Shown here one piece after another: positions 1 to 7,561 of a DNA stretch of 14,501 nt (position 1 is its first letter; each line of letters starts with the position of its first letter). Under the pieces are notes generated by a model. That model worked only from the letters and a program-made list of their open reading frames with translations. It was not told the origin of the DNA and made no database searches. The stretch is from Bacteroidota bacterium (GTDB lineage Bacteria > Bacteroidota > Bacteroidia > B-17B0 > B-17BO): NCBI GenBank assembly GCA_025356715.1, contig JANXRU010000425.1, positions 1-14,501 on the forward strand, in the 5' to 3' direction. A program made the position numbers and the translations under genes.

Positions 1-192
1 TTTCCGGGTTGCTTTTTCTACTTTATCATCCCAATTTGAAGAATATGTTTTTGATCCTGAGGTACCAGCAGAAGCACCTGAAGAGCCAGGAACTTTTTTT
101 TCCGTTGCTTTCTTCAGGCGCTCTAACAAATCATCGTTTGAATTTGTTTTTGTTTCTTCAACAATTGTTGCTTCTTCAGCTTCTATAGCCAT
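1..192 (-). CDS. Hydrophilic protein of unknown function, N-terminal 64 codons only (cut by window edge)
   Basis: Reading leftwards from an ATG at 192-190, the frame stays open to base 1, giving a 64-residue N-terminus that starts MAIEAEEATIVEETKTNSND. It has no signal peptide or membrane segment. A strongly acidic start is followed by a charged, probably helical stretch (LLERLKKATEKK), a Gly/Ser/Ala-rich linker at about residues 36-47, and a lysine-rich stretch ending at the edge. It looks cytoplasmic. I do not recognise the family. The start lies 18 bases after the stop of the upstream gene on the same strand, so the two are probably co-transcribed. The open frame, plausible start and operon-like spacing support a real gene. 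The function is unknown. Confidence 0.6.
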   Translation of the reverse strand, partial: MAIEAEEATIVEETKTNSNDDLLERLKKATEKKVPGSSGASAGTSGSKTYSSNWDDKVEKATRK

Positions 193-210
193 GATAGTAT
201 AAGATTTAGA

Positions 211-2208
211 TTATTTTATTTGTTTATGAATATTTTCTTTTGAAGCTATAATACTATTTTGTTCTATTTGAGCTCCAAATTCAGCACCATATTTTTCAAA
301 CAATGGAATCAGTTCTTTAAAAAAAGAAAACTTATCCAAAAGTTTTGCTTCAGCTTTTTTACCAAGGACAGGAACCTGAGCTTGCATCGCTAAAGTAAAA
401 ATATCGCTACCTCCTTTCAGAACCAAGCCCAAAGGATTTGCTTCACCGGAAAGAATTCCCGGCTTCATTTTTCCATTTTCGGCAAGTCCTATGACTTCCA
501 TTGTTTTGATTGATCCATTGTATAAATTGAAAATATCATTTTTATAATTTTCAACTGAATCTTTAACAGATATTGTTGTGGTTGTTTGGGAATATAAGCC
601 TTGTACAAAAGAAATGTTAGGCCTATCCATTGTTTCGGTAAAATTTTTCACTACGTCGTTTCCTCTAAAATATCCCCAATTTGTTGGCCCTACTAAATGG
701 CTAATTAATGCAAACGTAGACTGATCTGCTGTAGTTGCTCCAGAACCTTCATTTAAAGGATAGTAGCCAATTAAACTACTATAATTTGGATGAGTAGCAG
801 TAATTGTTTTATTCATCCAAGCCGCTATTGTAGTTTGTGTTAATGAAGCGTTCCAAATAGTTAGCTCATCTGCTTTTCCAAAATAGTTGTAATCTTTGCT
901 GTCATTAGTTCCTAATAATAAATCCATCATAACTATAGCTTTTGTTTTAGCAGTTCCTGATTGCCATAACACACCATTTAAATAAATATTCATAGTACCA
1001 GAAGTGGCGTTTTTTGTAAATGCCCAATGGTTCCAATTTCCTTTATATTCAGCTGCTGTTGCCGCTTTATTAATTCGGTCATATGAGCCACCAGGTGTCC
1101 CAGCTCCACAATCAAAATATATACTCGCATCACTCCAAGGAAAATGGATATTCAATTGGCGATTTCCGCTAGCATCAACCGAGTGTAAAATAGAAGTATT
1201 AGCAGGCAACAAGGAAGGATTTCCTTTTGCCCAAAAAGTAATAGTAAGTGAATTTGTAATGTTTGATAATGCTGTGTTGGCAATATTTACATAATTACTA
1301 CCATTAAACTCCATATAATAATCGTTTACATTAGTCGTCAAACCCATATTTTGAGACAATGTTGAGCCTAATACAGTTGTGTTTGATGTGTTATTAGAGT
1401 TAGTAAAACTAAATTCAACTAATACATTACTAACCCCGTCCCAATTAAAATTAGTGCTAAAGTTAAAATCATTGGTCCCATTTATTAATGCTGTATTGCT
1501 ATTATACACTTCCGTAAAGCCTATTAATTCAGGGGATGCAGAACTTAACGTGCTTTGAGCCGTATGTTTTAATTTGATTTTTAAATATTGTAAAGATGGT
1601 CCAGCGCTTGCTACATTTAATTTCAAACTCGTAATGTTTCCAGCAGTAAGCCCGGCAGCTGAAAGTTCTGTAGCAGTATATAAATAATGCGTTTTAGATC
1701 CTTTAACTGTTGAATTAAACGGGTAATTAAGGCTAGTGGTTCCAGTGCCAACTACAGAAACGGTTTCGCTAATAGTTGATGTATGAACTGTTTGTTGCTG
1801 TATATATTGATAATAAGAATATGTTGGTAAAGTTGTGTATTTAAAAATATTACCCGAAAAACCTGAAACCATGTAATTTGGATGCATCACTTTTGCAGAA
1901 TCAACTTTACTAGAATCTGTAAGATAGGTTTGGCAAGTATAATCCCACTCCCCACAACCATTTTTACCAGATGGAGGAACAGATGAGCCTACTGCACCAT
2001 TTTTACATCTAATATTATAAAGCATAAAAATCTTTTCATAGGTTACACCCGTTAGATTAGGAAAATTGATCATTGTATCTCTTATGCCAAAACCTTTGGT
2101 TTGAAAATAATTAAACGTTGGCGTTACAATGGTATCTCCAATGCTTTGAGCAAAAACAGTTGCTTGGCATAGAAATAATGTGATGGTTATAATTGCGATT
2201 TTTTTCAT
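211..2208 (-). CDS. Secreted PNGase-F-like / LamG-domain protein with an atypical C-terminal tail
   Basis: The ATG at 2208 gives 665 residues and a classic signal peptide (MKKIAIITITLFLCQATVFAQ, cut near 20-21). An ATG ten codons upstream (2238) would put a polar extension before it, so 2208 is preferred. Residues 22-125 resemble the N-terminal module of Bacteroidota proteins related to peptide-N-glycosidase F, with the signature NGCGEWDYTC at 83-92. Residues 140-290 are a Ser/Thr/Asn-rich beta-type module. Residues 298-500 form a LamG/concanavalin A-like domain (YYMEFNGSNYVNI, WNHWAFTKN, YLNGVLWQSG, ADELTIWNASLT, LIGYYPLNEGSG). Residues 505-550 continue in family style (RPNISFVQGLYSQ). From about residue 560 the sequence becomes Lys/Glu/Leu/Gly-rich and helical-looking (KKAEAKLLDKFSFFKEL) and ends without a T9SS sorting domain. 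The role is probably surface binding or glycan-related. No enzymatic activity can be claimed. Confidence 0.8.
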   Translation of the reverse strand: MKKIAIITITLFLCQATVFAQSIGDTIVTPTFNYFQTKGFGIRDTMINFPNLTGVTYEKIFMLYNIRCKNGAVGSSVPPSGKNGCGEWDYTCQTYLTDSSKVDSAKVMHPNYMVSGFSGNIFKYTTLPTYSYYQYIQQQTVHTSTISETVSVVGTGTTSLNYPFNSTVKGSKTHYLYTATELSAAGLTAGNITSLKLNVASAGPSLQYLKIKLKHTAQSTLSSASPELIGFTEVYNSNTALINGTNDFNFSTNFNWDGVSNVLVEFSFTNSNNTSNTTVLGSTLSQNMGLTTNVNDYYMEFNGSNYVNIANTALSNITNSLTITFWAKGNPSLLPANTSILHSVDASGNRQLNIHFPWSDASIYFDCGAGTPGGSYDRINKAATAAEYKGNWNHWAFTKNATSGTMNIYLNGVLWQSGTAKTKAIVMMDLLLGTNDSKDYNYFGKADELTIWNASLTQTTIAAWMNKTITATHPNYSSLIGYYPLNEGSGATTADQSTFALISHLVGPTNWGYFRGNDVVKNFTETMDRPNISFVQGLYSQTTTTISVKDSVENYKNDIFNLYNGSIKTMEVIGLAENGKMKPGILSGEANPLGLVLKGGSDIFTLAMQAQVPVLGKKAEAKLLDKFSFFKELIPLFEKYGAEFGAQIEQNSIIASKENIHKQIK

Positions 2209-2260
2209 ATAGGTGAGACAATTTTTCATTAAAGACATCTTTAACGATTTAGGTTATTTA

Positions 2261-2293
2261 CAAATATCCTTTAAATATAGAAAAAAAATCAAA
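2261..2293 (-). promoter_or_regulatory. Candidate Bacteroidota promoter for the PNGase-F-like/LamG gene
   Basis: On the minus strand, TTTG (2293-2290) is followed after 21 bases by GATATTTG (2268-2261), a 7-of-8 match to the -7 consensus TAnnTTTG. Transcription would start near 2254, about 45 bases before the preferred ATG at 2208. The -33 element lies inside the T-tract of the terminator of the preceding gene, so that terminator and this promoter would overlap. The AT-rich context makes chance matches fairly likely. Confidence 0.35.
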
Positions 2294-2326
2294 AAAACTG
2301 TTAGGAAAATAGGATTCCTAACAGTT
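2279..2326 (-). terminator. Intrinsic terminator of the BNR-repeat T9SS gene
   Basis: A perfect 12-base inverted repeat (AACTGTTAGGAA at 2296-2307 and its complement at 2315-2326) encloses a 7-base loop. On the minus strand the stem is followed by two runs of T (2297-2291 and 2288-2281). It begins 33 bases beyond the stop codon at 2359. The other side has no T-run, so it acts on the minus strand only. Confidence 0.85.
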
Positions 2327-2358
2327 CTGAGTATTGATCAAATAATAAAAAACTTAAA

Positions 2359-5300
2359 TTATTCTTTAATGAACTTGAAGATGGCTGTGTTTTTGTCAAC
2401 ACTAACTTTAATTTCATAAACTCCTTTTGACAAATCAGTAATTGAAATGGATTCTTTACCTGAGTTTAAAGTGACATTTCCTTGTTTTACTAGTTGCCCA
2501 TTAACAGAATACACAACATACAACACGCTTTTTTGCTCTTTTGAATTTGTATTCAAAAACAAAACATCTTTGGCGGGATTAGGACTAATAGAAACACTAT
2601 TGATGAATGACAATTCCTCAAATCCTACACTATTAACATTAGTTGAATTAGAGGATGCGTAACAACCTGCTGCATTTGTAACTGTAACTGAATAGTTTCC
2701 ATCTTGAGTAGCCGTATAAGATTGTGCGGTTGCACCAACTATAAGAACTCCATTAAAATACCACTGATTTCCAGTTGCTGAACTAGAATTTAATACTAAA
2801 CCAACCTGTGTAATGGTTGGTATTGATGGCGGTACCCCAACAGAAACAGTGGTTGATTTTACTGAAGTACAACTTCCAACGCTACCTGTGCATGTATATA
2901 CTGTTGTAATTGTTGGTGTTACAACGATACTTGCATTAGTAAATCCATTTGACCAAACGTAAGTAGAAGCACCGCTTGCGGTTACTAATACTGGAGAGCT
3001 ACTGCATATTGTAGCCGAAGTTAAACTAATAGTTGGAGAGGCTACCACAGCAATAGTATTAGTGTAAACTGTGCTGCTTCCGTTAATGTTTGATGAGGTT
3101 AGAGAAATAGTATAAATTCCTACCGCATTATAAGTAACCGTTGGGTTTTTAACTGAAGATGTAGCTGGTGTTGATCCTGTTAATGTCCAACTCCATGCTG
3201 TAGGAGTATTTGATGATTGATCATTTAATACAGCAGGCGTGTTAATACACAAAGAGGCTGAAGAAGTTGTGTACGCAGATGATGGTGGTGATAATGGGTC
3301 GGAATATAAATCAGATTCCCAAACACCTCGGCCATACGTTGCAGCTCTCAATTTATTTGTAGGATAAAAAATTTCGAAATCGTTTACTACAACATTTGGT
3401 AAGCCAGTCATAAAAGGAGTAAAAGAACTCATACTGCCATCTTTATAATAAACGCCAACATCGGTTCCAACATAAATCGCATTATTAGAGTTTTTCTTAT
3501 AGATAATACAGTTTACTGGTAAATTAGGTAACCCTGCTGAAATATTTGTCCAAGTGGAGCCACCATTAACAGAATTAAACACTTTGTTTCCTGTTGAATA
3601 TCCAGAAAAAGTGACAAAAACATTGTTTGAATTTGTATTATCAACAGCAATTTGAGTTATTTGTCCTGCACTAGTAGGGAGTCCTGTTGTAATTCCAACC
3701 CAAGAAGTCCCCCCATTAATCGTTTTATTAAGACTAGAAGCAGAAGACGCATATAATACTAATGAGTTTGATGGTGCCGCAGCTAAATATAAAAATTGGG
3801 CGCTTCCACTAATCGTTCCTATTTGAGTCCAAGTTGTTCCTTTATTCAATGATTTATAAACTTGTTGATATCCACAATAGTATGTTGTTGAAACATTTGG
3901 ATCTTGTATAATTGGCGCCACCCATGCAGCAGTCCCTGCTAATCCTGCAGAAATTGATGTCCAAGAGCCTCCTGAATTAGAAGAGCGATTAAAATCGCCT
4001 TGAACATAAGACTCTACTAAATTTACATTATTACTCCAATCAACAAAACAATCTGCGCCATCGCCACCATATACTTCTGTCCACGTTGCCCCATTTAATA
4101 AATTAGTTCCATTATCTTGATGACCAGATATTACATAATTAGCTGTAGTTGAAGATTGACCAATTCTATAAGACTGTGCAATGTTCATGGTTCCATTTGT
4201 AGTAGTCCATGAAGTTCCTGTATTAGTTGAAACCGCTATCCCCCCATCTGTTCCCATAAATAATTTTGATCCTGTTTGATATTCAACTACATGTAAATCT
4301 GCGTGAACATAGGGTTTTCCGCCACCACCAGTCCAATGGGTGTGAAGTGTCCAAGTAGATCCGCCGTTAGTAGATTTCCATGAATTTACACCTCCGCAAA
4401 CAATTTCATCTTTGTTAGTTGGCGATACGCCACACGCAATATCATACCAGCCTTGTCCACCAGCATCTGTTCCTCCTGTATTCCAACCAAAAATATTAGG
4501 AGTAGTAGACATAGTAGTAAAATTAACACCTGAATTTGTTGAACGATAAACACCACCAAAACTATTATCTGAAGCGCTATTCAAAAGATACACATAATTC
4601 GGATCAGCAGGTGTTACAGACACGCATAGTCGGTTGCCGCCAGTAGGAATACCACTTGTGATATTAACAAATGATGCTGCTGTATTTCCGCCTGTAGTTG
4701 TTTTATAAAATCCACTTGCAGTTACTGCATAAACAGTACTTGTGTCGCTTGGACGATATTCCATATCCTTGTAATTACCTGTCTTTATTTGAGCCCAACT
4801 TGTTCCTGCATTATTCGTTCTATAAATGCCATTACTTGTTGCTGCAAATAAAATGTTTGGATTTAAGGGGTTAATTAATAAACGACCTATTCTATATTGT
4901 TGAGAAACTGAAAAAGTTAGAGCTGTTGTATTCCAAGTCAAACCGCCATCCAAAGACTTCAAAACGCCCGTTGCATAGGTATCACCCGCATCAACATCCC
5001 CAGTTGCTAAATACATAGTAGAAGGGGTTGTTGGATTTATTGCCAAGTCAGAACATCCTAACACTGCAATCGTGTTTGTGTTAGTTGCCCAAGTAGTTCC
5101 CCCATTTGTAGATACCCACATACCCCCGGCTCCAGTTCCTAAATAGATGGTGTTAGAAAGTGTTGGATGAAATCGAATAAAAGCAACACGACCAGCATCT
5201 CCGCCAACTGGCGAACCAAAAGGGCCAAGCGCTGTCCAATTGCCTGTGGAAGCAGTTGATGTTGATGACTGTATTTTTTGTGCGGCTACTGGGTTTGCAT

Positions 5301-5580
5301 CTAAATATTTTTGAAACTCCTCAAATGCTTTTGAACGAGAAGCTAACTTTAAGTCTCCTGATGGATATACCCTCGGCTCTGCAAACCACTCCCAACGCTT
5401 AAATGCCTTCCAGCCTTTACCTCTTTCATATGGCTTTCCTGACCAATAATTATTAAATTCTTGTTGTATAGAATAAAAATTTTCATTGGGGTCTTGCATT
5501 TTTTCCACCCATAATTGGGCTTTAAGATTGAAAAATAAAACGGTGAAAAATAAAACGGTTAGTGTAAATTTTTTGATCAT
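2359..5580 (-). CDS. Large T9SS-exported protein with BNR/Asp-box propeller, PKD and Ig-like domains
   Basis: This 1073-residue protein has a signal peptide at 1-22 (MIKKFTLTVLFFTVLFFNLKAQ). A conserved pre-propeller segment (WVEKMQDPNENFY at 24-36, FKRWEWFAEPRVYPSG at 60-75) is typical of Bacteroidota sortilin-like BNR proteins. About residues 115-760 carry roughly eleven Asp-box-like repeats, such as STNGGTTW, SLDGGLTW, STNGGSTW, SLNKGTTW, TINGGTSW and SVNGGSTW, of which two are degenerate. They should form one or two beta-propellers. A PKD domain follows (about 765-850, AWSWTLTGSTPATSS), then an Ig-like region (about 850-985, GNQWYFNGVLIVGATAQSY). The T9SS type A sorting domain begins with SISPNPAKDVLFL near 1000 and ends YEIKVSVDKNTAIFKFIKE. 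It is therefore predicted to cross the outer membrane by T9SS and be attached to the surface or released. The ligand is unknown: BNR repeats of this kind are usually not catalytic sialidases, and no catalytic set was identified. Confidence 0.92.
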   Translation of the reverse strand: MIKKFTLTVLFFTVLFFNLKAQLWVEKMQDPNENFYSIQQEFNNYWSGKPYERGKGWKAFKRWEWFAEPRVYPSGDLKLASRSKAFEEFQKYLDANPVAAQKIQSSTSTASTGNWTALGPFGSPVGGDAGRVAFIRFHPTLSNTIYLGTGAGGMWVSTNGGTTWATNTNTIAVLGCSDLAINPTTPSTMYLATGDVDAGDTYATGVLKSLDGGLTWNTTALTFSVSQQYRIGRLLINPLNPNILFAATSNGIYRTNNAGTSWAQIKTGNYKDMEYRPSDTSTVYAVTASGFYKTTTGGNTAASFVNITSGIPTGGNRLCVSVTPADPNYVYLLNSASDNSFGGVYRSTNSGVNFTTMSTTPNIFGWNTGGTDAGGQGWYDIACGVSPTNKDEIVCGGVNSWKSTNGGSTWTLHTHWTGGGGKPYVHADLHVVEYQTGSKLFMGTDGGIAVSTNTGTSWTTTNGTMNIAQSYRIGQSSTTANYVISGHQDNGTNLLNGATWTEVYGGDGADCFVDWSNNVNLVESYVQGDFNRSSNSGGSWTSISAGLAGTAAWVAPIIQDPNVSTTYYCGYQQVYKSLNKGTTWTQIGTISGSAQFLYLAAAPSNSLVLYASSASSLNKTINGGTSWVGITTGLPTSAGQITQIAVDNTNSNNVFVTFSGYSTGNKVFNSVNGGSTWTNISAGLPNLPVNCIIYKKNSNNAIYVGTDVGVYYKDGSMSSFTPFMTGLPNVVVNDFEIFYPTNKLRAATYGRGVWESDLYSDPLSPPSSAYTTSSASLCINTPAVLNDQSSNTPTAWSWTLTGSTPATSSVKNPTVTYNAVGIYTISLTSSNINGSSTVYTNTIAVVASPTISLTSATICSSSPVLVTASGASTYVWSNGFTNASIVVTPTITTVYTCTGSVGSCTSVKSTTVSVGVPPSIPTITQVGLVLNSSSATGNQWYFNGVLIVGATAQSYTATQDGNYSVTVTNAAGCYASSNSTNVNSVGFEELSFINSVSISPNPAKDVLFLNTNSKEQKSVLYVVYSVNGQLVKQGNVTLNSGKESISITDLSKGVYEIKVSVDKNTAIFKFIKE

Positions 5581-5601
5581 AGCGATTTGTTTTTATTATT
5601 A

Positions 5602-5634
5602 CTAAGCTATTAATAATAACATAACAAAAGCAAA
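5602..5634 (-). promoter_or_regulatory. Weak candidate promoter for the BNR-repeat T9SS gene
   Basis: On the minus strand, TTTG (5634-5631) is followed after 21 bases by TAGCTTAG (5609-5602), a 7-of-8 match to TAnnTTTG. It would start transcription near 5595, leaving a leader of about 15 bases before the ATG at 5580. The match is imperfect in a very AT-rich gap, so this is tentative. Confidence 0.28.
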
Positions 5635-5659
5635 TTAGTTTAAGATATTCGCGGTAGGG

Positions 5660-5690
5660 ATTACAGGCCTTATGGGCTATAAGTTGTAAT
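5660..5690. repeat. Interrupted hairpin, possibly a REP-like intergenic element
   Basis: ATTACA at 5660-5665 pairs with TGTAAT at 5685-5690. Inside, CTTAT (5669-5673) pairs with ATAAG (5679-5683) around a GGGCT loop, with a 3-by-1 internal bulge. The flank GCGGTAGGGA (5651-5660) and the hairpin are visibly more GC-rich than the surrounding gap. It lies between the acetyltransferase stop (5709) and the next gene start (5580) and lacks a T-run directly after the stem, so it is not a textbook terminator. Its sequence style recalls dispersed intergenic repeats of Bacteroidota, but no second copy is present in this window. Confidence 0.4.
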
Positions 5691-5708
5691 TTTATTGTAG
5701 AAAAAAAA

Positions 5709-6215
5709 CTATTTTTCCTTTTCAATTCGTTTTCCAACAATGATAAGTCCTCTTTCTGCATTTAACATATTGGCTATTTTTGGTAAGTGAGCCCATTTCT
5801 CGAACCCCATATTATAGAACAAATTTAAGCTAGGTTCGTTATGATCAAAAATAAAACCTAACAGGGTTTTAATATCGAGTTCATTGCATTGCTCAAATGC
5901 TTTTAGCAAACACGCTTTTCCTAATCCTTTACCGCGAGCACTTTCTTCTAAATAAATGCTTACTTCAACAGTGCCATCATAAGCGGGTCTTCCATAAAAC
6001 GAATTAAAACTCATCCATCCTGCATAATTTTCATCAACTTTTACAATCCATAACGGACGGTGATTTGGGGAATGTGCATCAAACCAAGCTTGTTTACTTT
6101 CAATAGAAACCGGTTCTAAGTCAGCGGTTACTAAACGCGAAGAAACCGTCGAATTATAGGTTTCTACGATACTTTTTAAATTTGATTGTTGTGCGTATGC
6201 GAATGTAATTTCCAT
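5709..6215 (-). CDS. GNAT-family N-acetyltransferase (phosphinothricin acetyltransferase-like)
   Basis: This 168-residue cytoplasmic protein has the normal length for a single GNAT domain. The acetyl-CoA pyrophosphate-binding motif R-x-x-G-x-G/A is seen as RGKGLG at 94-99, after the beta4 strand VEVSIYLEESA. The C-terminal signature HNEPSLNLFYNMGFEKW (125-141) and the early YNSTVSSRLVTADLEPVS stretch match the Pat/Bar/MnaT-like subgroup, which acetylates small amine substrates such as phosphinothricin or methionine derivatives. The real substrate cannot be read from sequence. The ATG (6215-6213) directly abuts the TAA of the upstream hydrolase gene with no gap, which implies translational coupling. 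It is the last gene of the four-gene unit. Eight T residues follow the stop codon on the coding strand, but no strong hairpin precedes them. Confidence 0.9.
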   Translation of the reverse strand: MEITFAYAQQSNLKSIVETYNSTVSSRLVTADLEPVSIESKQAWFDAHSPNHRPLWIVKVDENYAGWMSFNSFYGRPAYDGTVEVSIYLEESARGKGLGKACLLKAFEQCNELDIKTLLGFIFDHNEPSLNLFYNMGFEKWAHLPKIANMLNAERGLIIVGKRIEKEK

Positions 6216-7010
6216 TTAATAACAAGCTCTTAAAAATTTCCTAATGGCTCTGATAGTTGTTTTCGGGCTTTCTAAAAAACCCATATGTCCATCATGCTCC
6301 AAATATAATACATGTTTATTTTGAATCAATTGACTCTGTTCTAACAACTGATCTTTTGGTAATACGTTATCCAATTCTCCAATTACCATCATTACTGGAT
6401 AATGAACCATTCCTAAAACTAAATCTCTATTAGGCCTGTCTTTCATCCCTTCAAGAGCAAAGACAATTGATTGCTTCGAAACTTTACTAGCGATTTTTTG
6501 TGCAAATGCAATTTCTGTTTTTAAATATTTATAGTTTTTGGTTGCAAATAAATTTTTTATTACTTCTGTTGTATAAATTTTGTGATTTGCTTTTACAATT
6601 CTTATCGACCTTGTTCTATCTCGTTTTTTTTCTTCGCTATCACCGTAGGCTGATGAATGAAATAAACATAATCCTTTTAAATTGTCTGGGTATAAATCCG
6701 CAAATGCTAAGCCGGCATAACCACCCATACTATGACCTATGATTACATATTTTTTTAAACGCAAACTATCCATGACGGCTTTTACACACTTAGCAATAAG
6801 ATCCATGGTGTGCACATAACCAAAGCATTCTGTATTTCCATGTCCAGGTAAATCAATTGCAATTACTCTATAGGATTTAGAAAGTTCTTTTGTTGTCGTT
6901 TCCCATATCTGATGTGATCCTAAAAACCCGTGTAATAACACAACAACACGCCCTTTCCCAGTATCAGAAAAAGTAACTTTAGCTTTTTTAAATGTGGTTG
7001 TTTTTATCAT
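6216..7010 (-). CDS. Alpha/beta-fold hydrolase
   Basis: The ATG at 7010 gives 264 residues. A GTG at 7016, overlapping the upstream stop as GTGA, would add two residues; the ATG is preferred. The oxyanion-hole motif HGFLG lies at 27-31. The nucleophile elbow GHSMGG has Ser94. The acid is probably Asp214 in GELD, and the catalytic base is His242 in HDGHM. Thus the whole catalytic triad is present. The cap region (about 120-200) is Lys/Arg-rich. There is no signal peptide, so it acts in the cytoplasm, probably as an esterase or a related C-O or C-C hydrolase of unknown substrate. It begins 2 bases after the TGA of the J-domain gene, and its own TAA touches the ATG of the acetyltransferase gene. 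This places it firmly inside the operon. Confidence 0.92.
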   Translation of the reverse strand: MIKTTTFKKAKVTFSDTGKGRVVVLLHGFLGSHQIWETTTKELSKSYRVIAIDLPGHGNTECFGYVHTMDLIAKCVKAVMDSLRLKKYVIIGHSMGGYAGLAFADLYPDNLKGLCLFHSSAYGDSEEKKRDRTRSIRIVKANHKIYTTEVIKNLFATKNYKYLKTEIAFAQKIASKVSKQSIVFALEGMKDRPNRDLVLGMVHYPVMMVIGELDNVLPKDQLLEQSQLIQNKHVLYLEHDGHMGFLESPKTTIRAIRKFLRACY

Positions 7011-7012
7011 AA

Positions 7013-7531
7013 TCACTTAACCCCTTCTAATTTTCTGATTGAATCTAGATTAACAATTGCCGTTTTTTTTGATTGAGTTGGCAATGGCTCATTGGTGAAC
7101 ATTGATATAATAAGCATTAGTAAGCCTACAGCCAAAGGAGTGGCAAACAATATATACTTATAATCACTGTAAGGTTTATGAGGATAACTGGTGCTTATTT
7201 TTTTTTTCGCACTCTGATAATAGTTTTTATAATACGCTCGTTGCTTTAAATCTTCTTCTGTAAATGAATAATTTTTTTGGCTTTTATGCTTTGACTGTTG
7301 AGGTTTTTTATTAAAGGAATCTCTGTCGTTTGCTGTGTCATAGCGCTTACGTGAATGTGGATTAATTAGAACGTTATATGCCTTTAAAACCTGTTCGAAA
7401 ATTCCTTTCGCGTTTGGATTATTTGGACTTTTATCGGGATGATAAATTTTTGCAAACTTTCGAAAAGCGGCCTTAATTTCACTCTCAGATGCTGTTTTAG
7501 CTACACCAAGTATTGCGTAATAATCTGCCAT
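7013..7531 (-). CDS. Membrane-anchored J-domain protein (DnaJ-like co-chaperone, class C)
   Basis: The ATG at 7531 gives 172 residues starting MADYYAILGV. A TTG one codon upstream is in frame but less likely. Residues 3-67 are a J domain with the obligatory HPD at 31-33 (AKIYHPDKSPN) and the helix IV ending RKRYD. It should therefore stimulate the ATPase of a DnaK/Hsp70 protein. There is no Gly/Phe region, zinc finger or substrate-binding C-domain as in true DnaJ. Instead a Lys/Gln/Tyr-rich linker (70-120) leads to one hydrophobic segment at about 125-146 (YILFATPLAVGLLMLIISMF) and a short polar tail. This predicts a cytoplasmic J domain tethered to the inner membrane. It starts 30 bases after the stop of the solute-binding protein gene, and its TGA is 2 bases from the hydrolase ATG. 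Confidence 0.92.
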   Translation of the reverse strand: MADYYAILGVAKTASESEIKAAFRKFAKIYHPDKSPNNPNAKGIFEQVLKAYNVLINPHSRKRYDTANDRDSFNKKPQQSKHKSQKNYSFTEEDLKQRAYYKNYYQSAKKKISTSYPHKPYSDYKYILFATPLAVGLLMLIISMFTNEPLPTQSKKTAIVNLDSIRKLEGVK

Positions 7532-7561
7532 CAAAAGATTGTTAGAAATTACGTTTTGCGC

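Noticed and set aside
1004..1294. Plus-strand open frame opposite the LamG protein
   Set aside because: It lies wholly inside the minus-strand gene, has no promoter, and its translation resembles no protein. The minus-strand frame has clear domains.
5522..5761. Minus-strand open frame across the gap between the acetyltransferase and the BNR gene
   Set aside because: It overlaps both genes in another frame and crosses the hairpin region. The translation is of low complexity with no recognisable features.
6500..6742. Plus-strand frame inside the hydrolase gene that looks like a membrane peptide
   Set aside because: The Leu/Phe richness is the shadow of the Lys/Asn codons on the other strand; the hydrolase has its full catalytic triad in the real frame.
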